Origin: Candidatus Ichthyocystis sparus | GTDB lineage: Bacteria; Pseudomonadota; Gammaproteobacteria; Burkholderiales; 2013Ark19i | Assembly (NCBI RefSeq): GCF_900078745.1 | Contig: NZ_FKII01000043.1 | Coordinates: 1 to 64,000, forward strand | Direction: 5' to 3' | DNA: 64,000 nt | Shown here: piece after piece, positions 19,401-29,340 of the stretch | Layout of the letters: the number at the start of each line of letters is the position of its first letter | How positions within the stretch are numbered: position 1 is the stretch's first letter | The notes under the pieces: generated by a model | What the model saw: the letters and a program-made list of their open reading frames with translations, nothing else | Told to the model about the DNA's origin: nothing | Databases searched by the model: none | Translations under genes and position numbers: made by a program

Positions 19401-19691
19401 TCTCTGTTTATAGGTTAGGCTCGGCGCGCTTATTTATTAATCACTGCTTAAATATTAAGTGTTTCTACTAATTCATATGCCTTTTCATTTAACCTATTGA
19501 TAGCACGGAGCTGGGGTAGGAATTGTTTGTAATAATATACTTATCAAACAAATAGTTATATCTTAATTCTTGTCATTTTACATATTAATGCTATATATAG
19601 TTATTGCTTGGTATTAAGTGCACGGTAGCTTATTGCTTATCCAGCATTACCGTTGTGTGAGTTATCCTATGTTTCTTTGGGGGATTTTTTG
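16490..19691. other. 3.2 kb AT-rich desert between island and htpG
   Basis: No intact gene. Left end to about 16660 is the flank of the tandem duplication. A hydrophobic minus-strand remnant is listed at 17830-18110. A perfect 17-base palindrome GATTATAATTTATAATC lies at 19195-19211, some 480 bases before htpG; its role is unknown. I found no clear sigma-32 promoter before htpG by eye. Confidence 0.4.
17830..18110 (-). pseudogene. Decayed membrane-protein remnant
   Basis: A minus-strand open piece ends at the TAA at 17830-17832 and reads NTGDAEIAGSTVVIVLSVIL, then FVVILSFIMLFSVIRT, i.e. a short polar lead, a strong hydrophobic segment and an Arg. An adjoining frame upstream reads SLIKNSSTT. 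Together they mimic the sequon plus second-TM region of the DxV-tail family. No start or continuous frame remains. Confidence 0.3.
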
Positions 19692-21599
19692 ATGAGCGAC
19701 TATACTTCTACTGCGGAAAAAAAAGAATTTCAAGCAGAGGTTAAACAGTTACTTCACTTGGTTATACATTCTTTATATTCCAATAAAGAGATTTTTCTCA
19801 GAGAACTGTTATCCAATGCGGCTGATGCATGTGACAAATTGCGATACCTGTCTTTGCAGGACCAATCATTGTTGCCCCGTGATCATAGATTTTTTATACG
19901 AGTGGACTATGATTCTGACAAAAAAATGATCACTGTCGAGGACAGTGGTGTTGGCATGTCTTTTGACGAGGTTGTTAGCCATATTGGAACAATTGCTCGT
20001 TCAGGAACTAAGGAATTTATGTCACACATTACTGGTGACAAATCTAAAGATAGCCAACTTATAGGGCAATTTGGGGTTGGATTTTATTCTGCTTTTGTTG
20101 TAGCGAAAGAAGTGTTTTTAGAGACTAGAAAGGCTGGGTTGCCGGAGAGTGAAGGGGTTTCTTGGTCATCTGATGGATCTGGGGAATATAAAATAGATAA
20201 GATTGAAAAGAAAACACATGGTACTGTGGTTAAATTATTGCTTAGGGATGATGAAACTAAGTGGTTGAATGATTGGGAGTTAAAGCAACTAGTTAAAAAA
20301 TATGCTGATCATATTTCTTGGCCTATAGAATTACCCACTTTTGAGTGGGATGAGCCTAGTAAATCAATGATTAGGAAAGATGGATGGTCAGTAGCAAATA
20401 GGGCGGAGACGTTTTGGACAAGGAATAAGTCGCAAATTAAGCCAGATGAATATGAGGAGTTTTATCAGGCAATAGGCGGTGTGGGTGAGTATTGGGCGTA
20501 CACACATAATCGTGTTGAAGGCAAAGTAGAATATACCCAATTACTGTACATTCCTAAACAGCCCCCATATGATTTATATGATGCTAATCAAGTATCAGGT
20601 ATAAAACTCTATGTTCAACATGTTTTTATAATGGATAAGGCCAATCAATTACTTCCGAACTACCTGCGTTTTGTGCGAGGGGTAATAGATGCCTCTGGAT
20701 TGCCTCTTAATGTGTCAAGAGAAATTTTACAAGAATCCCGAGATGTACGTGCTATACGTGAAGGGTGCACTAAGAAGATATTGTCCTTGCTTGATGATAT
20801 TTCTCGTGATTCGCCTACAGATTACAAAGATTTCTGGTCTTATTTTGGTCCTGTCTTTAAAGAAGGTATAGCGGAGGATATTGGTAATCGCGAGCGTATT
20901 GCTGGTCTTCTTTTATTTTCTAGCACTGATGATGAATCTTATTCACAGAGTAATACTAAACTTTCCGATTATTTATCACGTATGAAGGAAGGGCAGAAGA
21001 AAATTTACTACCTGATAGCTGATTCGTATCTTTCAGCTAAGCACAGCCCTCACCTTGAGATCTTTCGTGACAAAGGAATAGAGGTTTTGCTATTACATGA
21101 TCGTATTGACGAATATGTGGTACATTTTCTCACTGAATTTGATGGTCATCAGCTCCAGTCTATCACTAAGGATGATTCAGACTTGGAAGACATAGTAAAG
21201 GAAGATTCAGTAGAGGAAAAAGATAACAAAGAGGATGCTTCATCTATCATAGATAAGATGAAGTCTGTTTTATCTGATAGAGCTAAGGATGTTCGTGTTT
21301 CTAGTAGGCTCACCCTATCTCCAGCGTGTCTTGTTGCTGACAAGCAAGATATGGGAGGCCACTTGGAACGGATGCTGAAATCAATGGGACAAAATGTTGC
21401 TACTGCTAAACCCATTTTGGAGCTGAATATGCAGCATCCATTACTAAAGCGCCTTACAGTTGATGATCCTCTATTTGAAAATTGGTCCAAAGTGCTATTT
21501 GACCAAGCCTTATTGGCTGAAGGAGGGAAGCTAGATGATCCGGCAACTTTCGTTAGTACAATGAATAAACTTATGATTTCAACTATGAATATAGATTAG
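19692..21599 (+). CDS. htpG: Molecular chaperone HtpG (Hsp90)
   Basis: ATP-dependent cytosolic chaperone of the Hsp90 family, 635 residues (E. coli 624). The N-terminal GHKL ATPase domain shows the ATP-site blocks ELLSNAADACDKLR, VEDSGVGMS, GTIARSGTKEF and GQFGVGFYSAFVVA. The middle domain contains GVIDASGLPLNVSREILQES with the catalytic-loop Arg region. A C-terminal dimerisation domain follows; the linker before it (near residues 495-530) is acidic and Asp/Glu/Ser-rich. The ATG at 19692 was chosen because MSDYTSTAEKKEFQAEVKQLL is the normal family N-terminus and GGGGGATTTTTTG precedes it. The frame also extends 13 codons upstream to a TTG. It is the first housekeeping gene right of the island, facing a convergent GST-like gene. 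Confidence 0.97.
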   Translation: MSDYTSTAEKKEFQAEVKQLLHLVIHSLYSNKEIFLRELLSNAADACDKLRYLSLQDQSLLPRDHRFFIRVDYDSDKKMITVEDSGVGMSFDEVVSHIGTIARSGTKEFMSHITGDKSKDSQLIGQFGVGFYSAFVVAKEVFLETRKAGLPESEGVSWSSDGSGEYKIDKIEKKTHGTVVKLLLRDDETKWLNDWELKQLVKKYADHISWPIELPTFEWDEPSKSMIRKDGWSVANRAETFWTRNKSQIKPDEYEEFYQAIGGVGEYWAYTHNRVEGKVEYTQLLYIPKQPPYDLYDANQVSGIKLYVQHVFIMDKANQLLPNYLRFVRGVIDASGLPLNVSREILQESRDVRAIREGCTKKILSLLDDISRDSPTDYKDFWSYFGPVFKEGIAEDIGNRERIAGLLLFSSTDDESYSQSNTKLSDYLSRMKEGQKKIYYLIADSYLSAKHSPHLEIFRDKGIEVLLLHDRIDEYVVHFLTEFDGHQLQSITKDDSDLEDIVKEDSVEEKDNKEDASSIIDKMKSVLSDRAKDVRVSSRLTLSPACLVADKQDMGGHLERMLKSMGQNVATAKPILELNMQHPLLKRLTVDDPLFENWSKVLFDQALLAEGGKLDDPATFVSTMNKLMISTMNID

Positions 21600-21617
21600 T
21601 ACAATGTGAGCCTGCAG

Positions 21618-22196
21618 TTAGTGGGAGAAGGCAATGGCCTTCTCCAGGGCTCTTGCTGCTGCTGGTCTCTTTTCAATAGCTTCGGTCCATTCTTCCAAAT
21701 TGGAAAATAATTGCATTTGTTCTGGGTGAGATTGTCGTAGTAACTTGTATGCAGGATAGAATACTATGTCTGCAATGGAGTATGATCTTGCAAAGAACCT
21801 CTTTTTCTCTAAATGCTGATTTAGCTTTGAGAAACGGTCGAGAAGTATCCTCTTTTCTGCCGGAGGAGCAAGTCCCATGATGCCAGGCACAAAGGGCTCT
21901 AAGTAAGAGCAGTACCAGTATAGCCACTGCTTTGTGTCCAGAAAATCAAAAGAGTCATCTGGGACAAGCATGCGATACTTGTCTGATAAGTACTCCAGAA
22001 TAGCGCAAGAGCCGTAAACACAAACGTGTTCTATGCTACCAGATGGAGTAGTATCAACTATGTATGATTGTCCATAATCTATAGGTGGTAGTGATTTGCT
22101 GCCCCGCATACGCTCTATAACTTTATAAGGTACAAATAGTTCCTCCAAGGCAATTGCCGTATCTAAAGGGAATCCTTCTGAACAAATTTCGATCAT
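21618..22196 (-). CDS. Glutathione S-transferase-like protein
   Basis: 192 residues with a two-domain GST pattern. The N-terminal thioredoxin-like part begins MIEICSEGFPLDTAIALEEL, with the GSH-side Glu/Ser position present as VYGSCAILEYLSDKY (normally ESxAIxxYL). An all-helical C-terminal domain contains YSIADIVFYPAYKLL, matching the conserved N-cap box, and EKRPAAARALEKA near the end. Likely cytosolic, in glutathione conjugation or reduction; substrate unknown. The usual catalytic Ser/Cys/Tyr near residue 10 is not obvious. Convergent with htpG, ending 18 bases from its stop. The downstream neighbour of mgtA on the same strand (27-base gap), so possibly co-transcribed with it. Confidence 0.75.
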   Translation of the reverse strand: MIEICSEGFPLDTAIALEELFVPYKVIERMRGSKSLPPIDYGQSYIVDTTPSGSIEHVCVYGSCAILEYLSDKYRMLVPDDSFDFLDTKQWLYWYCSYLEPFVPGIMGLAPPAEKRILLDRFSKLNQHLEKKRFFARSYSIADIVFYPAYKLLRQSHPEQMQLFSNLEEWTEAIEKRPAAARALEKAIAFSH

Positions 22197-22223
22197 TAGG
22201 CGTGTTTCTCCTAAAAAAGAGTC

Positions 22224-24992
22224 TCAAGACCAAACCTTATGGCGCTTTATATAAAAATACTTTGCGACTTGTGCTAACAATACATATCCAGTAACTATTA
22301 TGGCAAGAAAAGGATAATAAAGCCAAGGAAGAGGAGAAAATTTAAAATATGAGCCAATACTAATTTGCGGCAAAACTATCCCGATGATTACAGTTATAAT
22401 GGAGGTAATTATTATTGGTAATGAAGCATTAGATTCAATGAATGGCAGTTTTCCCGTTCTAACTATATGAACAATAAGAATCTGCGAAATTAATCCCTCA
22501 ACGAACCATCCAGACTGGAATAGTGACTGTTTTTCTATAGATTGAGCGCCAAATACGTACCACATGGTTAAGAATGTTATTGCGTCAAATATAGAACTTA
22601 TTGGTCCAAAAAACAGCATGAAGGAAGTCAGATTGCTAAAATTCCAAGCACAAGGTATGGATATGTGATCTTCATCAACATTATCAAATGGAATAACAGC
22701 CTGTGAAAGATCATACATTAAGTTTTGAGTTAAAATTTGCAAAGGCATAAGAGGTAAGAATGGCAAAAAGATACTTGCTAACATAACAGATAACACATTT
22801 CCAAAGTTACCGCTAATGGTCATTCTTATATATTTGTGCATGTTGGCAAAAGTTTTTCTGCCCTGTATTACTCCTTCTTCCAGCACCATTAAGCTTTTTT
22901 CTAACAATATAACATCTGCAGCCTCTTTTGAAATATCAACGGCTGAGTCAACAGAAATTCCTATATCTGCTGCTCGTAATGCTGGAGCGTCATTTATTCC
23001 ATCACCCATGTAACCCACTACATGTCCTATTTCTCTCAATTGTCTGATGATTTTCTCTTTATTCATGGGTGAGAGTTTGGCAAATATATTGCAATCTTCA
23101 ACCATCTTTTTTAATTCTTCATCTGAAGCTTTGTCAATTGCACTTCCCATGGCTATACCAGTTATGGGTAACCTAACCTCATGGCAGATTTTTCGTGTAA
23201 CTAGCTCATTATCTCCCGTAAGGATCTTTATCTTTACCCCATGTTCCAAGAGAGTTTTTATAGCAGGAGCTGTAGATTCCTTTGGCGGGTCCAGAAAAGC
23301 AACGTATCCAACTAGTGTCATTTCACTTTCATCATTGATCGAATATGCCTCACGATCAGGTGGTAGTTCTTTAACAGCAACACCAACTACACGAAGACCT
23401 TGCTCATTTAGACCTGATGTTACCTTATGTATTGACTCTAACGCTTCTTTAGTTAATGGAACTTTTTGATCATTGGCGTACAAATTGCTACAAATAGTAA
23501 CAATCTCTTCTACTGCTCCCTTGCAAATTAAAAGATGATGATCTTCTTTTTCATTTATATGTTCATTTACAACCACTGACATTCTTCGTCTATGAAAGTC
23601 AAATGGTATTTCATCTACTTTGCTAAAATTTGCAGATAAATTTAGCTCCCCTTGTAGTTCAACGTGTTCCAAAACAGCTATGTCTAACAGATTTTTTAAT
23701 CCGGTTTGGTAATAGCTGTTCAGGTAGGCATGTTCTAGTACACGATCTGAGGAATGTCCAAAAACATCGGTGTAGGACTCTAAAACAATTTTATCTTGAG
23801 TTAAAGTTCCAGTTTTATCTGTACACAAAATGTTCATTGAACCAAAATTTTGAATAGCATCTAGTCGTTTTACAATGACTTTTTTCTTAGATAGAGCAAC
23901 AGCCCCTCTTGCTAAGGTAGAAGTTACTATCATGGGAAGCATTTCAGGGGTTAGTCCAACTGCTATGGATAGAGCAAAAAACATTGATCCTATAAAGCTT
24001 CCTTTTGTGAAAAAGTTAATAGCAAAAATGCATGGAACCATTAACAGCATAAACTTTATGAGAAGCCAGCTTATTTTGTTTACATTTTTTTGGAAGCTAC
24101 TGTCTGTGTCCTCGTACGATAGATTGGCGCGATGTGCCAATGTACCAAAGTATGTTTGCTTTCCTGTAGTCAAGACTATTGCAATTGCAGAACCGCTGAC
24201 AACGTTGGTTCCCATGAAACAGATATTGTCTAAATCTAAGAAAGTTTCGTGATCTGTATCAGATGTTAGATATGCAAATTTTTCTATCGGCATCGATTCA
24301 CCAGTCATCGACGACTGATTTACAAAAAGGTCTTTGGCATGTAATATGCGAACGTCGGCCGGTATCATATCTCCTGCTGTTAAGCGGATTGTGTCTCCTG
24401 GAACGAGATCGTGAATCGGTAAGTCGCTACTTTGATGCAGTACTTTAGGATACGATAGCTTGTTTGAAGATAGTTCAGTGTCACTTGTCCTTCGTAAGAC
24501 AGTTGCTGTGTTACTTACTATTTCTTGAAGACGGTCAGCTGCACTGTTAGAGCGGCTTTCCTGGGCAAAGCGTAGCATAGTTGAAAATAAAACCATGGCA
24601 CCGATGACTGATGCGCCGTTGTAGTCTTCAGTTAAGTACGAGACAATAGCTAGGATGGATAGAAGTATGTTGAAAGGATTGCGATAGCATTTCCAGAGAT
24701 GAATTAGATTACTTACTCTGTGATCAGAGTCAATCTTGTTTATTCCAAACTCTTCCTGCCTTATTCTTACCTGCTCTGGTGTTAACCCTTCTGGGTGGCT
24801 ATCAAGTCCGTTAATTACTTCGGAAACAGATTGTTTAGAGATGTGACCAAGGTAGGTGTGAAGTTCAATGTCACGCGTGCTGCTGGTTCTTTTGGTGCTG
24901 TCCAGAATCATAAATCTCTGGAAATGGTGTGCTATCCCACGACTAGCAACAAAATTTGCAAATAGTTTTTTGAAATGTTCTAGGAGTATCAT
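22224..24992 (-). CDS. mgtA: Magnesium-translocating P-type ATPase
   Basis: 922-residue P3B-type ATPase of the inner membrane importing Mg2+ (E. coli MgtA 898). Signature elements: an N-terminal cation-ATPase domain, the TGES actuator motif (SSMTGESMPIEKF), the phosphorylation site DKTGTLT at about residue 392, the nucleotide-binding KGAVEEI motif, the hinge GDGINDAPAL, and a helical C-terminal membrane domain with the MgtA-type PLMPLQILTQNLMYDLSQ. This last motif and overall length favour MgtA/MgtB over Ca2+ or K+ pumps. The N-terminus is slightly longer than usual; the start at 24992 is not firmly fixed. I saw no recognisable Mg2+ leader element upstream. Followed on the same strand by the GST-like gene. 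Confidence 0.93.
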   Translation of the reverse strand: MILLEHFKKLFANFVASRGIAHHFQRFMILDSTKRTSSTRDIELHTYLGHISKQSVSEVINGLDSHPEGLTPEQVRIRQEEFGINKIDSDHRVSNLIHLWKCYRNPFNILLSILAIVSYLTEDYNGASVIGAMVLFSTMLRFAQESRSNSAADRLQEIVSNTATVLRRTSDTELSSNKLSYPKVLHQSSDLPIHDLVPGDTIRLTAGDMIPADVRILHAKDLFVNQSSMTGESMPIEKFAYLTSDTDHETFLDLDNICFMGTNVVSGSAIAIVLTTGKQTYFGTLAHRANLSYEDTDSSFQKNVNKISWLLIKFMLLMVPCIFAINFFTKGSFIGSMFFALSIAVGLTPEMLPMIVTSTLARGAVALSKKKVIVKRLDAIQNFGSMNILCTDKTGTLTQDKIVLESYTDVFGHSSDRVLEHAYLNSYYQTGLKNLLDIAVLEHVELQGELNLSANFSKVDEIPFDFHRRRMSVVVNEHINEKEDHHLLICKGAVEEIVTICSNLYANDQKVPLTKEALESIHKVTSGLNEQGLRVVGVAVKELPPDREAYSINDESEMTLVGYVAFLDPPKESTAPAIKTLLEHGVKIKILTGDNELVTRKICHEVRLPITGIAMGSAIDKASDEELKKMVEDCNIFAKLSPMNKEKIIRQLREIGHVVGYMGDGINDAPALRAADIGISVDSAVDISKEAADVILLEKSLMVLEEGVIQGRKTFANMHKYIRMTISGNFGNVLSVMLASIFLPFLPLMPLQILTQNLMYDLSQAVIPFDNVDEDHISIPCAWNFSNLTSFMLFFGPISSIFDAITFLTMWYVFGAQSIEKQSLFQSGWFVEGLISQILIVHIVRTGKLPFIESNASLPIIITSIITVIIGIVLPQISIGSYFKFSPLPWLYYPFLAIIVTGYVLLAQVAKYFYIKRHKVWS

Positions 24993-26144
24993 GGCATTAC
25001 TGCGTATCAGTTTATGTTTTGGTCAGCAAGGATTGTATCAGAAACTTAGTTCTGGAAGTTTGAAGCCAATTAGGCGGTTAAAGCCATTATTCACACTTTG
25101 TCAAAATGGTAATAGGTCTATATGTAGATAAAATTGTAGCTTGCTGTTTGTTTTCCAGGGAAGTGTATATTTTTTACTAAAAAAGTGATAATTATTTCTT
25201 GTTTTTTATTTTATTTCTTGTATCAGCAAAAGCGCCATTTGTGTTGTTTATGTTTTATTAGTGTATTCGTTTTTTTACGCTTTATCTGTTTGTGGCTTTA
25301 TGCTAGCCGATCCACACTAGGGTCATAAGGTCTTACATATGTTTGTTGGAGTAAACATCTTACTATGTTGGCTTTATATGTCCTACTACATTGGGCTATT
25401 CTACTATCTATACTATAATTAATATCTAAATTTTACAGTAGGTATAAATTAAATTGATTTAGTTGTAGTTGCATAGGATATATATTTGTCATTGTGATTT
25501 TAGGCTGGTGTTTGCTCTTTGCAATATCAAATCTATATTGTTATCAAGGTAGTTTGAGAGTGTGTAATTTAAAATTACAAGTCGTATTATTGTAATTCCT
25601 CACTGCGTTATGTACGTAGAACATGCAAATGGTTTAAAACTGTGGCCTGCTGCGCATTATTGTTCAAATAAACTATCTTTATGGTAGCACCAGGTGTGTT
25701 GACGTAGGGATATTGTTTTTATTGCTTGCAATGTTGGCATGGTTAATTTTTTAAGTGCCTTTCCTAGCTTATGGTGTCAATATGAGGTATCAGATGTAAT
25801 AGTTGTGTTTTTATGCCACTAAAAAATAGTTTATAACGGATAGGTGGTTACTTTTGGCTATTGCTGCAGTTTTTAGTGAGTTTACTATATTAAGGTACAT
25901 ATATGTATTTATGATATTTTAAGTATAATGTTAACTAGTTCATATACAGAGAATCTAGATAGGAACTATTTAGACATCAGTCATACTTACACTGCAATCT
26001 TGGTTTTTGGATCTTTTTGCTTTATGCGTGCGTGATCCCTGATTTGTAAATGGCTTTGGCATGAATTTTTTGCAGTAAGTAGGGGCATTTGATAAATCTG
26101 TTGATCTTTACATTAGTTTTGTACTTCTCTGTGGAGATTGTGCC
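24993..26144. other. 1.15 kb non-coding gap between mgtA and the esterase gene
   Basis: Divergent intergenic region, AT-rich, with no supported frame. A plus-strand frame at 24868-25131 overlaps the mgtA start and looks like a shadow. No tRNA, terminator or repeat recognised. Confidence 0.4.
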
Positions 26145-26819
26145 ATGAATAAGAGCTATGTATCTGAAGATATTATTGCCCAATCTTGGGGTGATAATCC
26201 CTCTTTTATGGTTATTTTATTGCACGGATTGGGGGCTGATGCTTCTGATCTGGTTTTTCTTGGCGAACACCTTAAGCATCCTAAATTAGCTGTTCGCATG
26301 ATGTATGTTAATGCCCCACGCAAGCCTATCGTTGCTTTTGGAGGCCAGGTAACTAGGGCTTGGTTTAGTCTGAATATTTTAGATTGGGAAGCACCAATTA
26401 CCGATGCAGCAGGTCTGTATTCATCATGTGATCGTATTGCGAAGATTGTGGGGGACGCAGTTGATCAGGGTATCAGTTCAAAAAATATCTTTCTGGGAGG
26501 GTTTTCTCAGGGTGGATTTGTTGCTTTAATAACTGAAATGACTTTTAATCTACAAATAGGAGGGGTATTTGCTCTTTCTTCTTTTATGAGAAAGCAAGAT
26601 TTGCCTCCTGGGGTTGAAAAAGTGTCAACCCCTTTGTTTGTTGCTGAAGGGATGTCTGATATTACAGTTCCTGAAAGTGTTAGGTTAGAGACTAAGAATG
26701 TTATGGAAGGACTAACTGAGAATAATCTTACATACAAGAAGTATGACGCGGGACATCAGATAGTTCAGGAAGAAATACTTGACCTAAGATCTTGGATGCA
26801 CCGGATAATGGACGCCTAA
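26145..26819 (+). CDS. Phospholipase/carboxylesterase (alpha/beta hydrolase, acyl-protein-thioesterase type)
   Basis: 224 residues, the usual size for the small carboxylesterase family (EstB/APT1-like). The N-terminal strand and oxyanion loop read VILLHGLGADASDL. The nucleophile elbow is GFSQGG, Ser at about residue 122. The acid is in GMSDITVP and the catalytic His in DAGHQI. WFSLNILDWE lies in the usual substrate-loop position. Hydrolyses short-chain esters or lysophospholipids in the cytosol; the exact substrate cannot be told. The ATG follows GTGGAGATTGTGCC. Single-gene unit between a long gap and yajC. Confidence 0.88.
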   Translation: MNKSYVSEDIIAQSWGDNPSFMVILLHGLGADASDLVFLGEHLKHPKLAVRMMYVNAPRKPIVAFGGQVTRAWFSLNILDWEAPITDAAGLYSSCDRIAKIVGDAVDQGISSKNIFLGGFSQGGFVALITEMTFNLQIGGVFALSSFMRKQDLPPGVEKVSTPLFVAEGMSDITVPESVRLETKNVMEGLTENNLTYKKYDAGHQIVQEEILDLRSWMHRIMDA

Positions 26820-27078
26820 AAAGAAAATTTATGTTCCGATGATAGTAAGTGAGATCCTGTTTATCTCTATACGATTACGATCAATCTACCTTGATTGCGA
26901 ATTCTTATTTTTGGATAGTCTGCATTGCATATGTTATGCTGTGGCTATGTTTACAATGTCAAAGTTGTTTGTAATGATCTCGTTCGCTCCGACTTTGTGA
27001 AAACGTGCAACTACTGTGGTACAATCACCGCCTTCTTTGTTATCTTTGGAATTTTTTAACTTTTTTAAGGAGAACTCT

Positions 27079-27420
27079 GTGGGCTTTTTTACGAATGCTT
27101 TAGCTGCTACCGGCTCTGCTGCAGCTACATCATCTCCTCAACAGCCAGATCCTTGGATTAATATAGCTTTCATAGTTGCACTTTTTGCCGTTATGTATTT
27201 TCTTGTTATTAGACCCCAGGCGAAAAAGCAGAAAGCTTTAAAAGAAATGATAGAGAAGCTTGATGTGGGTAACGAGGTTGTTACTATTGGAGGTCTGTAC
27301 GGAAGGATCGTGAAAAAATCTGAGACCTCTTTGGAGCTTAAAATTGCTGAAAATGTCCAAGTAACTGTCCAAAGATCAGCTGTTAACTCTTTGCTTCCCA
27401 AAGGAACATTAGAATTTTAG
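27079..27420 (+). CDS. yajC: Preprotein translocase subunit YajC
   Basis: Small inner-membrane accessory subunit of the SecDF-YajC complex, 113 residues. One N-terminal transmembrane segment (about residues 29-48, INIAFIVALFAVMYFLVIRP) is followed by the family hallmark RPQAKKQKALKEMIEKL and a cytosolic domain with GNEVVTIGGLYGRI. The GTG at 27079 was chosen because AAGGAG lies seven bases upstream; the frame extends further to 27016 with an atypical leader. Directly followed by secD (22 bases) and secF, the standard order. The tgt gene usually before yajC is not in this window. Confidence 0.95.
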   Translation: MGFFTNALAATGSAAATSSPQQPDPWINIAFIVALFAVMYFLVIRPQAKKQKALKEMIEKLDVGNEVVTIGGLYGRIVKKSETSLELKIAENVQVTVQRSAVNSLLPKGTLEF

Positions 27421-27442
27421 TTGAGAAAATCTGTATACTTTT

Positions 27443-29317
27443 ATGATAGTTGACCGTTCTCTCCTTTTTAGAGCTGTGCTCGTACTAGCTACGGTTGTTA
27501 TGGCCTTCTTGTATGCATTGCCTAATGTATTCGGTAGTGATCCAGCTATCCAGATAGCACCAGCTAATTTTGGTGTCGTTATAGACAAAGAAACTAGAAA
27601 CAAAGTGGCCTCGCTTCTAGATGCTGCCAACATTCCTTACACTGATCTTAGTCTTAATGGGAAATCGTCTCTGCAGTTTCGACTCCCATCTGCTGATTTT
27701 CAGTTACGCGCTCGTGATATTCTTGATAAGGGGCTCAATAAGGGCAGTAACCCTAAAGATTATACTGTTGCTATATACCTTCTCTCCTATTCTCCTAGAT
27801 GGTTGTCCGCTATTCATGCGGTTCCTATGTATCTTGGCCTAGACTTGAGGGGAGGGGTGCATTTTTTATTTCAGCTTGATGTTTCTGGTGCCTTGAAAAA
27901 GTATAAAGAAAGTTCTGCCTTGTCTATCCGACACTTTCTAAGAGATGGTAAAATTTCTAATGCTGGTGTTTTGTCTCGTGAGGAGAATATCGAGATACGT
28001 TTTTGGTCTTCTGAGGGTATGAAGGCAGCCCTTGATTTGCTTAGACATAATTACCCAAATTTATCCTTCCTAGAATCTCAAACACTTGGTAAATTCTTGC
28101 TTATTGCTACTATTCAGCCTAAGGATAAGGAAAAAATTGTTTCTGATTCTATACAACAAAATATTACCACTTTGCATAAGCGTGTGAATGAGCTTGGGGT
28201 CTCAGAACCGCTAATCCAGCAGCAGGGGGCTGATAGAATAGTAGTTGAGCTACCAGGTATTCAGGATGTTGCTCAAGCTAAGAAAATTTTAGGTAAAACC
28301 GCTACCCTTGAAATGCATTTAGTTTCAGATGATCAACTTTCATCAGACTATCCTCCTCCTGACGAAGAGTCATTTAATATGAAGTTGTCTGCCGCTGCTA
28401 ATGGAGGAAAGTTGATCGTTAACCGTACTGTTCTTCTTACCGGGGACCACATAATACGTGCTGATGCTGATTTTGATCAGAATAATCAACCAATTGTTTC
28501 ATTACAGCTGGATTCTGCTGGGGCTGAAATATTTCGTGAAGTAACCCGCGAAAATGTTGGTAAGCGGTTGGCTATAGTACTTTTTGAGGATGGTGTGGCG
28601 AACGTTGTTACTGCACCTAGGATCAATGAGGAGATTCCGAACGGCCGCGTTCAGATAACTGGTGCTTTTACTTTTGAAGAAGCAAGTGAGACTGCACTTC
28701 TTCTTCGTGCAGGAGCTTTGGCTGCACCTATGGAGATAGTAGAGGAGAGGACTATTGGCCCTCGATTAGGCACCGAGAATATTAAAAAAGGTGTTCATGC
28801 TACGCTGGCTGGCCTTTTGGCTATTGCTGTTTTCATGATTTTCTATTACAGGCTTTTTGGGGTTTTTTCTGTAATTGCCCTTAGCGTTAATCTTTTGTTT
28901 TTGTTGGCTATTTTGTCTATTCTCCAGGCTACTCTTACTCTACCTGGGATTGCTGCTATTGCTTTGACTCTTGGTATGGCTATTGATGCCAATGTCCTTA
29001 TCAATGAACGTATAAGGGAAGAATTGAGATCTAGTGTTTTGCCAATTTTTGCTATAAAGGAGGGTTACGCACGTGCCTTTTCAACCATTATAGATTCTAA
29101 TGTCACAACCCTTATAGCTGGTGTTGTATTGTTAATATTTGGCTCTGGACCTGTGCGAGGATTTGCGGTAGTTCATTGTATAGGTATCCTTACATCTCTT
29201 TTTTCTTCAGTTGTCATCTCTAGAACAATTGTTGATCTGTTCTATGCTAACCGTTCCCCATCGTCGCTTTCAATTGGCCAAATTTGGAAGCCTGAATCTT
29301 CCGCTGCTAACGACTGA
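27443..29317 (+). CDS. secD: Protein translocase subunit SecD
   Basis: RND-type inner-membrane protein that, with SecF, uses the proton-motive force to complete export through SecYEG. 624 residues, as in other Proteobacteria (E. coli 615). N-terminal TM followed by the D1 motif LGLDLRGGVHFLFQLD, a large periplasmic domain (including RVNELGVSEPLIQQQGADRI and VELPGI), and then five C-terminal membrane helices from about residue 450 with GIAAIALTLGMAIDANVLIN. The conserved Asp in that motif is the proton-relay position. Forms an operon with yajC and secF. Confidence 0.97.
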   Translation: MIVDRSLLFRAVLVLATVVMAFLYALPNVFGSDPAIQIAPANFGVVIDKETRNKVASLLDAANIPYTDLSLNGKSSLQFRLPSADFQLRARDILDKGLNKGSNPKDYTVAIYLLSYSPRWLSAIHAVPMYLGLDLRGGVHFLFQLDVSGALKKYKESSALSIRHFLRDGKISNAGVLSREENIEIRFWSSEGMKAALDLLRHNYPNLSFLESQTLGKFLLIATIQPKDKEKIVSDSIQQNITTLHKRVNELGVSEPLIQQQGADRIVVELPGIQDVAQAKKILGKTATLEMHLVSDDQLSSDYPPPDEESFNMKLSAAANGGKLIVNRTVLLTGDHIIRADADFDQNNQPIVSLQLDSAGAEIFREVTRENVGKRLAIVLFEDGVANVVTAPRINEEIPNGRVQITGAFTFEEASETALLLRAGALAAPMEIVEERTIGPRLGTENIKKGVHATLAGLLAIAVFMIFYYRLFGVFSVIALSVNLLFLLAILSILQATLTLPGIAAIALTLGMAIDANVLINERIREELRSSVLPIFAIKEGYARAFSTIIDSNVTTLIAGVVLLIFGSGPVRGFAVVHCIGILTSLFSSVVISRTIVDLFYANRSPSSLSIGQIWKPESSAAND

Positions 29318-29340
29318 TAAGTTTTTTAGGAGAAATATGG

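Noticed and set aside
1-19691. Prophage or transposon origin of the island
   Set aside because: No transposase, integrase, terminal inverted repeats, structural genes or tRNA junction were found. Duplication of local segments explains what is seen.
21624-21645. Perfect 9-bp hairpin GGAGAAGGC / GCCTTCTCC as a terminator for htpG or the GST-like gene
   Set aside because: Neither side is followed by a T-run in the relevant direction, and it encodes the C-terminus of the GST-like protein. It may still act as a bidirectional barrier, but I cannot support a terminator call.
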